6,292 bases of DNA from Deltaproteobacteria bacterium (lineage in GTDB: Bacteria; Desulfobacterota; Desulfomonilia; UBA1062): assembly GCA_003643935.1 (NCBI GenBank), contig QMLJ01000080.1, forward strand, positions 1-6,292. The letters run 5' to 3'. The notes below the pieces were generated by a model that was not told the DNA's origin, made no database searches, and saw only the letters and a program-made list of their open reading frames with translations. Position numbers and translations under genes: made by a program. Below are positions 1 to 6,020 of the stretch, piece by piece (within the stretch, counting starts at the first letter, position 1; each line of letters begins with the position of its first letter).

Positions 1-217
1 CTACGGATATATGGGCCCTCTCTATTCAGACATATGTTCAGCCCTCTATACCCATGCAATGGCTGGGTCTTTAGGTAAGCTGCCACTTATCCATAATTAT
101 ATACTTGGCCTGGGCGGTAGGGCCATAAGGACAACAGATCTGGTAGACGCAATCAGACCTATTTGCACTGGTAGGACGGTCAAAGATCAACCCGCCTGGA
201 TAGGTCTCAAATTATAG
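1..217 (+). CDS. porA: Pyruvate (2-oxoacid):ferredoxin oxidoreductase, alpha subunit, C-terminal fragment
   Basis: This is the 3' end of a gene that begins left of the window. The frame is open from base 2 and gives 71 residues ending in TAG. The alpha subunit carries the pyrimidine-binding side of the thiamine diphosphate site and, with beta, gamma and delta subunits, oxidatively decarboxylates pyruvate or another 2-oxoacid to acyl-CoA, reducing ferredoxin in the cytoplasm. What is visible is the typical tail of PorA-type proteins: a helix with SALY, then ILGLGGRAI, matching the conserved GLGGRD-like element, followed by a DLVDAI segment. The strongest support is the neighbour: the beta subunit starts 8 bases downstream, the usual porA-porB order. 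Internal ATG codons in the fragment are not starts. Substrate (pyruvate, 2-oxoisovalerate or another 2-oxoacid) cannot be decided from this tail. Confidence 0.85.
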   Translation, partial: YGYMGPLYSDICSALYTHAMAGSLGKLPLIHNYILGLGGRAIRTTDLVDAIRPICTGRTVKDQPAWIGLKL

Positions 218-225
218 GGGTAGAT

Positions 226-1131
226 ATGCAGTCAAAATCAACCATTCTTACACTTCCGGAAGAAGAATTTGTACATCCTGGTAACAGGGCCTGCTCGGGT
301 TGCGGCCTGGGGATCGCATACAGGATAGGGTTAAAGGCTTTGGGAAAAGACACCATATTGGTTGTACCACCTAGCTGCCTCACCGTGCTGCAAGGTCTTT
401 ATCCAGTGGCTGCAACAAAGTTGCCATCTCTTAATGTGACCTTTGCATCTACTGCAGCAGCGGCAAGCGGTGTCCTTGCTGCATTAAAGTCGTTGGGCAG
501 GGAGGGAATAACGGTTGTAGGCTGGGCAGGTGATGGGGGGACCAGCGATATAGGCCTGCAGTCTCTCTCCGGTGCTGCAGAGAGGGGCGAGGATTTCATA
601 TATATATGCTATGATAACGAGGGGTACATGAATACAGGTGTCCAGCGCTCAGGAACCACACCCATAGGGGCACTTACCACCAATACACCCATATTCGGCA
701 AGGCACAGGACAAGAAAAACGTGCCGGCTATAATGAGAGCCCACGAGATACCATACGTGGCTACAAGCTGCTCAGCCTATCCGCTCGACCTCTTTACAAA
801 GATAGAAAAGGCAAAGACCATACGAGGTACAAAGTACATACATATACTAACACCCTGTCCCCCTGGTTGGGGCTACGACCCTAGGTATACGGTGAAGGTG
901 GGAAAGCTTGCTGTTGAGACAGGCATGTACGACCTGTATGAAATAGAGAATGGGGAGTTTAAGCTCACCGGTGCTTCAAGGAAGTTGCTTGATAAGAGGA
1001 AACTTTTACCCGTGGAGGCCTACCTTAAGATGCAAACCCGCTTCAAGACCATGAGAGACGAGCACATCAAACAGGTTCAAGGCCGTATTAACAAAAGGTG
1101 GGACGCGTACTTCGAGAGATTTAAGGAATAG
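226..1131 (+). CDS. porB: Pyruvate (2-oxoacid):ferredoxin oxidoreductase, beta subunit
   Basis: This complete 301-residue protein has the usual length for the beta subunit of multisubunit PFOR. It binds the diphosphate end of thiamine diphosphate and the [4Fe-4S] cluster next to it, passing electrons from 2-oxoacid decarboxylation towards ferredoxin. Cys23, Cys26, Cys51 and Cys211 are the expected cluster ligands; the spacings of 3 and 25 residues between the first three match those of the single-chain Desulfovibrio africanus enzyme. The thiamine diphosphate/Mg motif begins at G102-D103-G104 and ends at DNEGYMNTG (130-138). A TPIGALTT segment (145-152) and PCPPGW (210-215) are also family hallmarks. 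The start ATG follows AGGGG by five bases and lies 8 bases after the alpha-subunit stop, so the two are co-transcribed. No gamma or delta subunit follows, so those genes presumably lie upstream of porA. Pyruvate is the likeliest substrate but is not proven by sequence. Confidence 0.93.
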   Translation: MQSKSTILTLPEEEFVHPGNRACSGCGLGIAYRIGLKALGKDTILVVPPSCLTVLQGLYPVAATKLPSLNVTFASTAAAASGVLAALKSLGREGITVVGWAGDGGTSDIGLQSLSGAAERGEDFIYICYDNEGYMNTGVQRSGTTPIGALTTNTPIFGKAQDKKNVPAIMRAHEIPYVATSCSAYPLDLFTKIEKAKTIRGTKYIHILTPCPPGWGYDPRYTVKVGKLAVETGMYDLYEIENGEFKLTGASRKLLDKRKLLPVEAYLKMQTRFKTMRDEHIKQVQGRINKRWDAYFERFKE

Positions 1132-1157
1132 GTTCCAGGGGGGTATCCATAGCCATA

Positions 1158-2138
1158 TTAACCAAGCGCTGCGCTTAGGTGTTTCTTGTCAAGGTTTCCA
1201 CCTGTCATAACAAGTACTACCTTTTTACCTGCTAGTCTGTCCTTGATCTTAACAGCAGCCTTGACAGGGACTGAGCCTGCACACTCAGCAAGGTTGTGCG
1301 TTGTCTCAAGTGCAAGACGTACACCCTCAAGTATCTCGTCCTCTGATAGAAGGATGACATCAGTTATCTTGTCTTTCAGGATTACATAGGGTAACTGAAA
1401 CACGCTCCTTGCAGCAAGGCCTTCCGCAATGGTCTCGGCACTGTCAAGCACTACCCATTCCCCCTGTTTCCATGACCTGTAGAATGCAGGGGCTTTCTCG
1501 GCCTGTACACCTATTACCTCAACATCCGGGTTGATTGTCTTTGCAACTGTTGCAAGGGCTGCGCAGCCTGCCCCGCCTCCTATGGGACAGATGATTACTT
1601 CTAGGTCCGGCAGGTCCTCGAATATCTCCATTCCCATTGTCCCTAGGCCGTTTAAGATATGTGGTTCGTTTCCTTGCTCCACGTAGTAATACCCGGCACT
1701 TTCCACCAGCTCATCACAGTAGAACTGGGCTTCGTAAAAGTCATCACCGTGTTCTATGATCTGGCCGTCGAAACTTTCTATTATACGGTTTATCTCCGGA
1801 TTGTTGCCCTCGGGAACCACAACCGTACAGGGGATCCCGTACTTCTGGGCCGCCCATGACATGGCTAGCCCATGGTTGCCCCTGGTGGCCACCAGTACCC
1901 CTGCCTCCATGTTCTCCGGGTTTACATGTTCGAAGAAATTAAGGGCACCCCTTACCTTGAAAGAACCTGTAGGGTTGTGATTTTCGTGTTTAACATATAT
2001 CTGAGCACCTGTTATCCTGCTTAGCTCAGAGTAATATATGAGGTTAGTCTTCTTGATATTTCTGTAAACAGACCCTTGTGCCTCAATTATACCCTGGATA
2101 TTTACCATCTTGCTCAATTCTTCGTACTTTCTCAGCAT
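1158..2138 (-). CDS. PLP-dependent threonine/serine dehydratase-like enzyme (fold type II)
   Basis: This 326-residue cytoplasmic enzyme of the tryptophan-synthase-beta fold is most like catabolic threonine/serine dehydratases, which convert threonine to 2-oxobutyrate (or serine to pyruvate) and ammonia. The PLP lysine is Lys61 in NPTGSFKVRGA. The substrate loop reads ATRGNHG (84-90), the phosphate-binding glycine loop is GGGAG (187-191), and the strand under the pyridine ring ends TGGN (312-315). There is no C-terminal ACT regulatory domain, so it is not the long biosynthetic IlvA type. ATRGNHG and a GGG-A/S-G loop recall the EutB-like branch, so the true substrate may differ from threonine. 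The start at 2138 is preceded by GGGGAAGGA with a five-base gap; Met11 is a weaker alternative. It is the second gene of a pair, 13 bases after the SH3b protein gene, whose TAG stop overlaps this ribosome site. Products such as 2-oxobutyrate could feed 2-oxoacid oxidoreductases, but a link with porAB is only a guess. Confidence 0.85.
   Translation of the reverse strand: MLRKYEELSKMVNIQGIIEAQGSVYRNIKKTNLIYYSELSRITGAQIYVKHENHNPTGSFKVRGALNFFEHVNPENMEAGVLVATRGNHGLAMSWAAQKYGIPCTVVVPEGNNPEINRIIESFDGQIIEHGDDFYEAQFYCDELVESAGYYYVEQGNEPHILNGLGTMGMEIFEDLPDLEVIICPIGGGAGCAALATVAKTINPDVEVIGVQAEKAPAFYRSWKQGEWVVLDSAETIAEGLAARSVFQLPYVILKDKITDVILLSEDEILEGVRLALETTHNLAECAGSVPVKAAVKIKDRLAGKKVVLVMTGGNLDKKHLSAALG
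1162..1188 (+). terminator. Possible weak intrinsic terminator of the porAB unit
   Basis: Just after porB there is an imperfect hairpin: the arm CCAAGCG at 1162-1168, a CTG loop, then CGCTT-A-GG at 1171-1179 with one bulged A, followed by the T-rich TGTTTCTTG. It lies inside the last codons of the convergent dehydratase gene. The stem is short and the T tract interrupted, so termination here is an inference. Confidence 0.3.
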
Positions 2139-2143
2139 AGTTA

Positions 2144-2152
2144 TCCTTCCCC
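2144..2152 (-). promoter_or_regulatory. Ribosome binding site of the dehydratase gene, overlapping the upstream stop
   Basis: On the minus strand GGGGAAGGA ends five bases before the ATG at 2138. It shares its first base with the TAG stop of the SH3b gene (2152-2154). This supports the long start over Met11 and suggests translational coupling of the two genes. Confidence 0.65.
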
Positions 2153-2847
2153 TAGAATTTGTAGCCCGCCTTTCTTTGTTTCATCCTTAAAGACTGCAGC
2201 ACTATGCCTATAATAAGGCCTATGATAATAAAGGTGCCACCGATAAGGGTGAAAATGAGCCTGTCCGATGTCCTGAGCTTTTTATTCTCACTCTTGAGTC
2301 TGTTAAATTCTTCGGCTTTTAACTTCTGCTCATTGAGAACCTTGTCATAGGCTGACTTGAGTTCCAGGTACTTGGATGATGAATTCTTGAGGTCATCATA
2401 GGCTTGGTTGAGTTTTTTTACCTGGTTTGTTAAGACACTGACCTTGTACTGAAGCCCCTGGTTAGTCTTTCTGAGTTGCTTATTTTCCTTTAGAAGTCCC
2501 CTGATCTTTTCTGACTGGGTGTTCACCTTTTCGTTTAGCTGATCTATTATGAATGTCTTAGGAGTTTTGTCCGTGAGGTACCTTGTCTGCACCCAACCTA
2601 TCTTCCCATCTGAAGTTTTCACCTTTACCCAGTCCGTTTGTTCCTCGAGTACCTCCAGATAGTCGTTCGTGTTTGCTAGGCCAATAATCCGGGAATTAGC
2701 ATCAGGTGCTGACCTCACCGATATGGTAATCCAGTCCCTCACGTAGAGGCCCTTTGCATGCACTAAAGGTGCAGGTAAAAGCCAAGAGACTAGGACAAGG
2801 AATGGGATTAAAACATGTGTATAATTAACAATAGATTTGTTTTTCAT
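2152..2847 (-). CDS. SH3b-domain, coiled-coil, membrane-anchored envelope protein (YgiM/TIGR04211-like)
   Basis: This 231-residue protein has four clear parts. Residues 1-31 form a signal peptide with a basic start, a hydrophobic core and a cleavage-like LVHA-KG site. Residues 33-93 are a bacterial SH3 domain, with VRDWITISVRSAPD and the closing WVKVKTSDGKIGWVQTRYL pattern. Residues 98-192 are a long charged heptad-like region predicted to be coiled coil. Residues 197-217 are a hydrophobic membrane helix, followed by a basic tail (RMKQRK) expected to stay in the cytoplasm. The SH3b and coiled coil should therefore face the periplasm, anchored at the C terminus. This order matches the SH3/anchor family that includes E. 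coli YgiM, whose biochemical role is poorly known; SH3b domains often bind peptidoglycan or peptides. The start ATG at 2847 is needed for the signal peptide and has only a weak GGGG ribosome site. It is the first gene of a pair with the dehydratase and diverges from the mutase gene. Confidence 0.85.
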   Translation of the reverse strand: MKNKSIVNYTHVLIPFLVLVSWLLPAPLVHAKGLYVRDWITISVRSAPDANSRIIGLANTNDYLEVLEEQTDWVKVKTSDGKIGWVQTRYLTDKTPKTFIIDQLNEKVNTQSEKIRGLLKENKQLRKTNQGLQYKVSVLTNQVKKLNQAYDDLKNSSSKYLELKSAYDKVLNEQKLKAEEFNRLKSENKKLRTSDRLIFTLIGGTFIIIGLIIGIVLQSLRMKQRKAGYKF

Positions 2848-2921
2848 AGCACGGCCCCGGCATAATATTTTTTTCTATCCAAGAATCAGATAACACACAA
2901 AGGCTATGCACTGCAAGGGTA

Positions 2922-2934
2922 CCATAATATATGG
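2922..2934. repeat. Short inverted repeat CCATA-ATA-TATGG
   Basis: Two perfect 5-base arms are separated by three bases, in the AT-rich middle of the divergent spacer, about 90 bases from either gene. It could be a regulator site or part of a minus-strand promoter, but an arm this short in AT-rich DNA may be chance. Confidence 0.25.
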
Positions 2935-2958
2935 CTATATAAAAGGCTTTGCTTGGAG

Positions 2959-2987
2959 TTGCTATTTGTATTTCTTTGAAATACAAT
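2959..2987 (+). promoter_or_regulatory. Sigma70-type promoter of the phosphomannomutase gene
   Basis: The -35 box TTGCTA (2959-2964, four of six consensus bases) and the -10 box TACAAT (2982-2987, five of six) are separated by exactly 17 bases. Transcription would start near 2994, giving a leader of about 30 bases that ends with a strong ribosome site. The distance, orientation and spacing all fit the gene starting at 3025. Confidence 0.65.
2966..2986. promoter_or_regulatory. Perfect 9-base inverted repeat, probable operator
   Basis: The arms TTGTATTTC (2966-2974) and GAAATACAA (2978-2986) are exact reverse complements around a TTT centre. The element fills most of the promoter spacer and five bases of the -10 box, where a bound dimeric repressor would block RNA polymerase. 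No regulator gene is in the window, so the protein is unknown. As RNA it would be mostly untranscribed, which argues against a terminator. Confidence 0.5.
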
Positions 2988-3012
2988 ACCCTGGATTTTA
3001 AGATTACATGCC

Positions 3013-3020
3013 AGGGAGGT
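3013..3020 (+). promoter_or_regulatory. Ribosome binding site of the phosphomannomutase gene
   Basis: AGGGAGGT contains GGAGGT, a full anti-Shine-Dalgarno match. The GGAGG core ends five bases before the ATG at 3025. It is the strongest ribosome site in the window and fixes the start. Confidence 0.8.
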
Positions 3021-3024
3021 TAAT

Positions 3025-4386
3025 ATGAATCCAGAGGTTTTCAGGGAATACGATATACGTGGAGTCGTTGGCAGGGACCTTACAGATACTTTTGTGGAGG
3101 GGCTTGCAAAGGCATTGGCAGCTTATTGGCTTGGGCACGGGGTGAACAAGGTCGTTCTAAGCATGGATGCTAGGCTTTCCTCTCCTGGCTTCATGGAGAT
3201 CATGAAGGATGGTATTACTTCGTCGGGTATTGATGTTGTGGACATTGGCATGGTTCCAACACCCACCATGTATTTCTCACTTTTCAGGCTTGATGTTGAA
3301 GGAGGCGTTTGCATAACTGGCTCTCATAATCCCCCCGATAACAACGGGTTCAAGATCGCCCTGGGGAAAACAACCATATACGGCAGGGAGATTCAGAAGA
3401 TCCGTGAAATAATGGAAAAGGGGGAATACCCTAAACGAACCAAGGCATCTGTCGGCAAGTATGATATCATACCTGAGTATGTGGATGACATAATATCACG
3501 CATAAGACCGGGCAAGAAGAGCTTGAAGATAGTTATTGACCCGGGAAATGGTGTTGGGGGGGCACCTGCCATGGCCGTGTACAAGGCGCTTGGCATGGAT
3601 GTCATGGGAATATGCATGGAGCCTGATGGACATTTTCCAAACCATCACCCTGATCCCACAATACAGGAGGGTATTGCCATGTTGAGGGATGCCGTGCTCG
3701 AGCAGAAGGCAGACCTGGGGATAGGCTTTGATGGAGATGCTGACCGTATCGGGGTGATTGACTCAATCGGGGATACTGTATATGGCGATCAGCTCACGGC
3801 CATACTGGCCAAGGCGATACTCAACGAGAGACCCGGTGAGAAGATAGTCGGAGAGGTCAAGTGTTCAAAGGTGCTGTTTGACGAGGTCAAGAGGGCTGGA
3901 GGTGTCCCTATAATGGGAAAGGTAGGTCATTCACTCATGAAGGCAAAGTTGATGGAAGAGAATGCAGCACTTGCAGGCGAGATGAGTGGACATATTTTCT
4001 TTAACGACAGGTGGTATGGTTTCGACGATGCCATATATGCAGGTGCCAGGCTTATAGAGGTGCTGTCCAATGTGGATGATCCCCTTTCTGTGTTTGAGGC
4101 ACTGCCAAAGATGGCCAATACGCCCGAGATAAGGATAGAGTGCCCTGACGAGATAAAGTTCGAGGTTGTAGAGCGTTTCAAGGTGTATGCAGAGGAGAAA
4201 TACCCGAGATTTGTTGATATAGACGGCGTGCGCTTTGAAAAGGATGATGCGTGGGGCCTTGTAAGGCCGTCCAATACCCAGCCCGTGATAGTTCTCAGGT
4301 TCGAGGCAAAGGATAAGGCAACCCTGGAGGAGATTGAGGGAGATACAAGAACGAAACTGGACCAGATAATGCGAGAGATAGGTTAG
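3025..4386 (+). CDS. algC: Phosphomannomutase/phosphoglucomutase (alpha-D-phosphohexomutase)
   Basis: This complete 453-residue protein is close in length to Pseudomonas AlgC (463). It interconverts mannose-6-P and mannose-1-P, and often glucose-6-P and glucose-1-P, through a phosphoserine intermediate. It thereby supplies precursors for GDP-mannose or UDP-glucose, hence LPS, exopolysaccharide or glycogen. All four active-site regions are present. FREYDIRG is at 6-13, and the phosphoserine loop TGSHNP at 98-103 has Ser100. The metal loop DGDADR is at 236-241. The sugar-specificity loop GEMSGH is at 318-323; it has the Glu and Ser seen in dual-specificity enzymes. The phosphate-binding loop RPSNTQP is at 414-420, followed by VIVLRFEA. 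The start follows a strong ribosome site and its own promoter with a palindromic operator candidate, so it seems to be a single-gene unit; the next gene is convergent, 43 bases on. The symbol algC reflects motif similarity; manB is an equally used name. Glucosamine mutase (GlmM) is less likely because its serine loop is usually SASHNP. Confidence 0.93.
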   Translation: MNPEVFREYDIRGVVGRDLTDTFVEGLAKALAAYWLGHGVNKVVLSMDARLSSPGFMEIMKDGITSSGIDVVDIGMVPTPTMYFSLFRLDVEGGVCITGSHNPPDNNGFKIALGKTTIYGREIQKIREIMEKGEYPKRTKASVGKYDIIPEYVDDIISRIRPGKKSLKIVIDPGNGVGGAPAMAVYKALGMDVMGICMEPDGHFPNHHPDPTIQEGIAMLRDAVLEQKADLGIGFDGDADRIGVIDSIGDTVYGDQLTAILAKAILNERPGEKIVGEVKCSKVLFDEVKRAGGVPIMGKVGHSLMKAKLMEENAALAGEMSGHIFFNDRWYGFDDAIYAGARLIEVLSNVDDPLSVFEALPKMANTPEIRIECPDEIKFEVVERFKVYAEEKYPRFVDIDGVRFEKDDAWGLVRPSNTQPVIVLRFEAKDKATLEEIEGDTRTKLDQIMREIG

Positions 4387-4429
4387 GCTTATTACGGTCT
4401 AATCCATGGCCTGAGTATTGATGGCTTTA

Positions 4430-6019
4430 TCAAGATGGTCCATTCAGGCGCCTGTACATGGACCGGTTGTTCTTGTAGATGTTGATGAACTCCTTGAACA
4501 TACGGTCGTATGTTTCTCTGTTTTCTCTCCTCGGTGTGAATATACCTGAATACCTGGTCAGGGCCGGTATGTCATCGAAGGTGATAAAACCTAGGCCTGC
4601 GGATGCAATGAATGCAGCACCCCGCGCATTTGCCTGGACAGGGTCCTTTACCTGCCTTATCTCCCTGTTCAGTACATCGGCAAATATCTGGCACCATACC
4701 TCGGATTTTGCACCTCCTCCAATAATATTTATTGGGTCCATCCTTCTTGATATGAAGTTTTCCACGTATCCATGGCTCCATCTCGTGTTGTATGCCACTC
4801 CCTCCATGAATGCCCTTATGATATGGCTCATGTTGGTGCCCATGGAGATGTTGTGCAGGCCTGCTCTCAAACTCCCGTCATCCACTGGTGTTCTCTCGCC
4901 GTTCAGCCATGGTGTGAAGATCAATCCGTTACTACCTGCGGGCACGGTTGAGGCCACCTCGTCGAGCCTCTTGTATATATCCTCAGGAGGCGCATCAGGC
5001 CTGAGATCATCCCTTGGATAAAGAATGTTGTTCACCAGGAAGTTGAGTGCACCACCGGCTATATCCTGCTCGTTGATGCACTGGTATTTACCGGGTATGG
5101 CCGCAGGTAGGGATGCTATGGAATGCAAGACGTCTGTTTTCTTGAAAGGTACTATGCATTCTACCCACGATGATGTACCTATGTATATGTGACCATCGAA
5201 GTCTCTTACTGCTCCCGAGCCAACAAGCGCTGCCTCATGGTCAGCTGCCCCCATGACGACCCTTACATCTTTATTTAGGCCTATGGCAGAAGCCGCGTCT
5301 TGCGAGATATCGCCCAGTATGGAAGTGGATGGCCTAAGAGGAGGAAGCTTGTCCCTGTCTATGCCGGATATTCTTACAAGTTCTTCATCATAGTGAATGT
5401 TATTTATATCCCTTGTATCTGTTAACCAGAAGAGTATTGTTGAGTCGTAGGATGCTGCAAACTCACCGGTCAGTCTGAGATTCAGGTAATCCTTACTTTC
5501 AAGGAACATGTAAGTCTTGTCATAAATATCTGGATGCTGGTTCTTTATGTAGAGGACGTGGGCTATATCATCCTTGCCGGACAGGGTAGGACCACCTCCT
5601 GTCTTCCGTATCCACTTTATAATCTTGGGGACTCCGTATCCTAGTACGCTTGGAAAGCCTCTCACCAGTTTCTTTACATAAGGTGCACCTCTCGAGTCCA
5701 TCCACGTAAGGGAATTCATTAGGGGTTCCCCCCTGGTATCTACGGCTACCGTGCTTGACATGGTACTTGATACCGCCACGGCTACTATGTCTGCCTTGTC
5801 TACGACATTTTTTTTAACCAGTCTTGACGAGGTCTTGACAAGGGCATTCCACCAGTCCATAGGATCCTGCTCTGCACCACCCCTTGGCAGAAAATGCACG
5901 GGCGTATATTCGTATTCAAAGTCCAGAACTTCTCCGTAGACAGATACTATGGCAGACTTCACACCTGAAGTCCCGTGATCTATGGCGAGCACGTATTTAG
6001 GGTGTTCATCCTGCTGCAT
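4430..6019 (-). CDS. FGGY-family carbohydrate kinase, xylulokinase-like
   Basis: This complete 529-residue cytoplasmic kinase of the actin-like ATPase fold transfers phosphate from ATP to a sugar or polyol. The first phosphate motif is AIDHGTSGVKSAIV (12-25). WMDSRGAPY (106-114) is the sugar-side loop. The catalytic base is expected to be Asp260 in GAADHEAALVGSGA. The second lobe has YIGTSSWVE (279-287), GLIFTPWLNGERTP (365-378) and the adenosine motif IIGGGAKSEVW (432-442). Length and motifs best fit the XylB group (xylulose kinase), but FGGY enzymes with glycerol, ribulose, fuculose or other substrates share them, so the substrate is open. No isomerase or sugar transporter is nearby to identify it. 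The ATG at 6019 comes one base after the stop of the upstream saccharopine-dehydrogenase-like gene, with only a weak AGG ribosome site, so translation is probably coupled. No other Met precedes the ATP motif, which supports this start. An A8 run (minus strand, 5808-5815) leaves the frame intact. Confidence 0.88.
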   Translation of the reverse strand: MQQDEHPKYVLAIDHGTSGVKSAIVSVYGEVLDFEYEYTPVHFLPRGGAEQDPMDWWNALVKTSSRLVKKNVVDKADIVAVAVSSTMSSTVAVDTRGEPLMNSLTWMDSRGAPYVKKLVRGFPSVLGYGVPKIIKWIRKTGGGPTLSGKDDIAHVLYIKNQHPDIYDKTYMFLESKDYLNLRLTGEFAASYDSTILFWLTDTRDINNIHYDEELVRISGIDRDKLPPLRPSTSILGDISQDAASAIGLNKDVRVVMGAADHEAALVGSGAVRDFDGHIYIGTSSWVECIVPFKKTDVLHSIASLPAAIPGKYQCINEQDIAGGALNFLVNNILYPRDDLRPDAPPEDIYKRLDEVASTVPAGSNGLIFTPWLNGERTPVDDGSLRAGLHNISMGTNMSHIIRAFMEGVAYNTRWSHGYVENFISRRMDPINIIGGGAKSEVWCQIFADVLNREIRQVKDPVQANARGAAFIASAGLGFITFDDIPALTRYSGIFTPRRENRETYDRMFKEFINIYKNNRSMYRRLNGPS

Positions 6020-6020
6020 C

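Larger units (their letters stand above)
2848..3024. other. Divergent intergenic region between the SH3b gene and the mutase gene
   Basis: This 177-base AT-rich spacer must carry the promoters of two divergent units. The plus-strand promoter, its palindrome and the ribosome site are listed separately. For the minus-strand gene I find only weak candidates, for example TATATT on the minus strand around 2927-2932 without a good -35, and a T7 run at 2868-2874 close to the start codon. No small open reading frame with a ribosome site is convincing here. Confidence 0.7.

Noticed and set aside
399..599. 66-codon minus-strand frame opposite porB
   Set aside because: It overlaps the thiamine diphosphate motif of porB and has no ribosome site or domain of its own.
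1158..2847. Toxin-antitoxin or defence interpretation of the SH3b and dehydratase pair
   Set aside because: The two proteins match metabolic and envelope families of normal length. Neither carries a nuclease, NTPase or toxin motif.
2868..2874. T7 run near the SH3b start as part of a terminator or a promoter
   Set aside because: No stem precedes it on the plus strand. As a minus-strand promoter, the TATTAT beside it would leave almost no leader and lacks a good -35 box.
3556..3562. Run of seven G in the mutase gene as a possible phase-variation tract
   Set aside because: The frame is intact across it, it falls in a glycine-rich conserved segment (GNGVGGA), and seven bases is short for a contingency tract.
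3927..4274. 115-codon minus-strand frame opposite the mutase
   Set aside because: It is antisense to conserved mutase motifs (GEMSGH and the end of the RPSNTQP region), has no family signature and is serine-rich as shadow frames often are.
4479..5021. 180-codon open frame on the plus strand opposite the FGGY kinase
   Set aside because: It lies entirely inside a strongly conserved kinase gene, including its adenosine motif. It has no recognisable domain and looks like a by-product of codon bias on the other strand.
5808..5815. A8 run on the coding strand of the FGGY kinase as a possible slippage site
   Set aside because: The run simply encodes Lys-Lys-Asn (residues 69-71) and the reading frame continues with all motifs. 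There is no alternative-frame product of interest.
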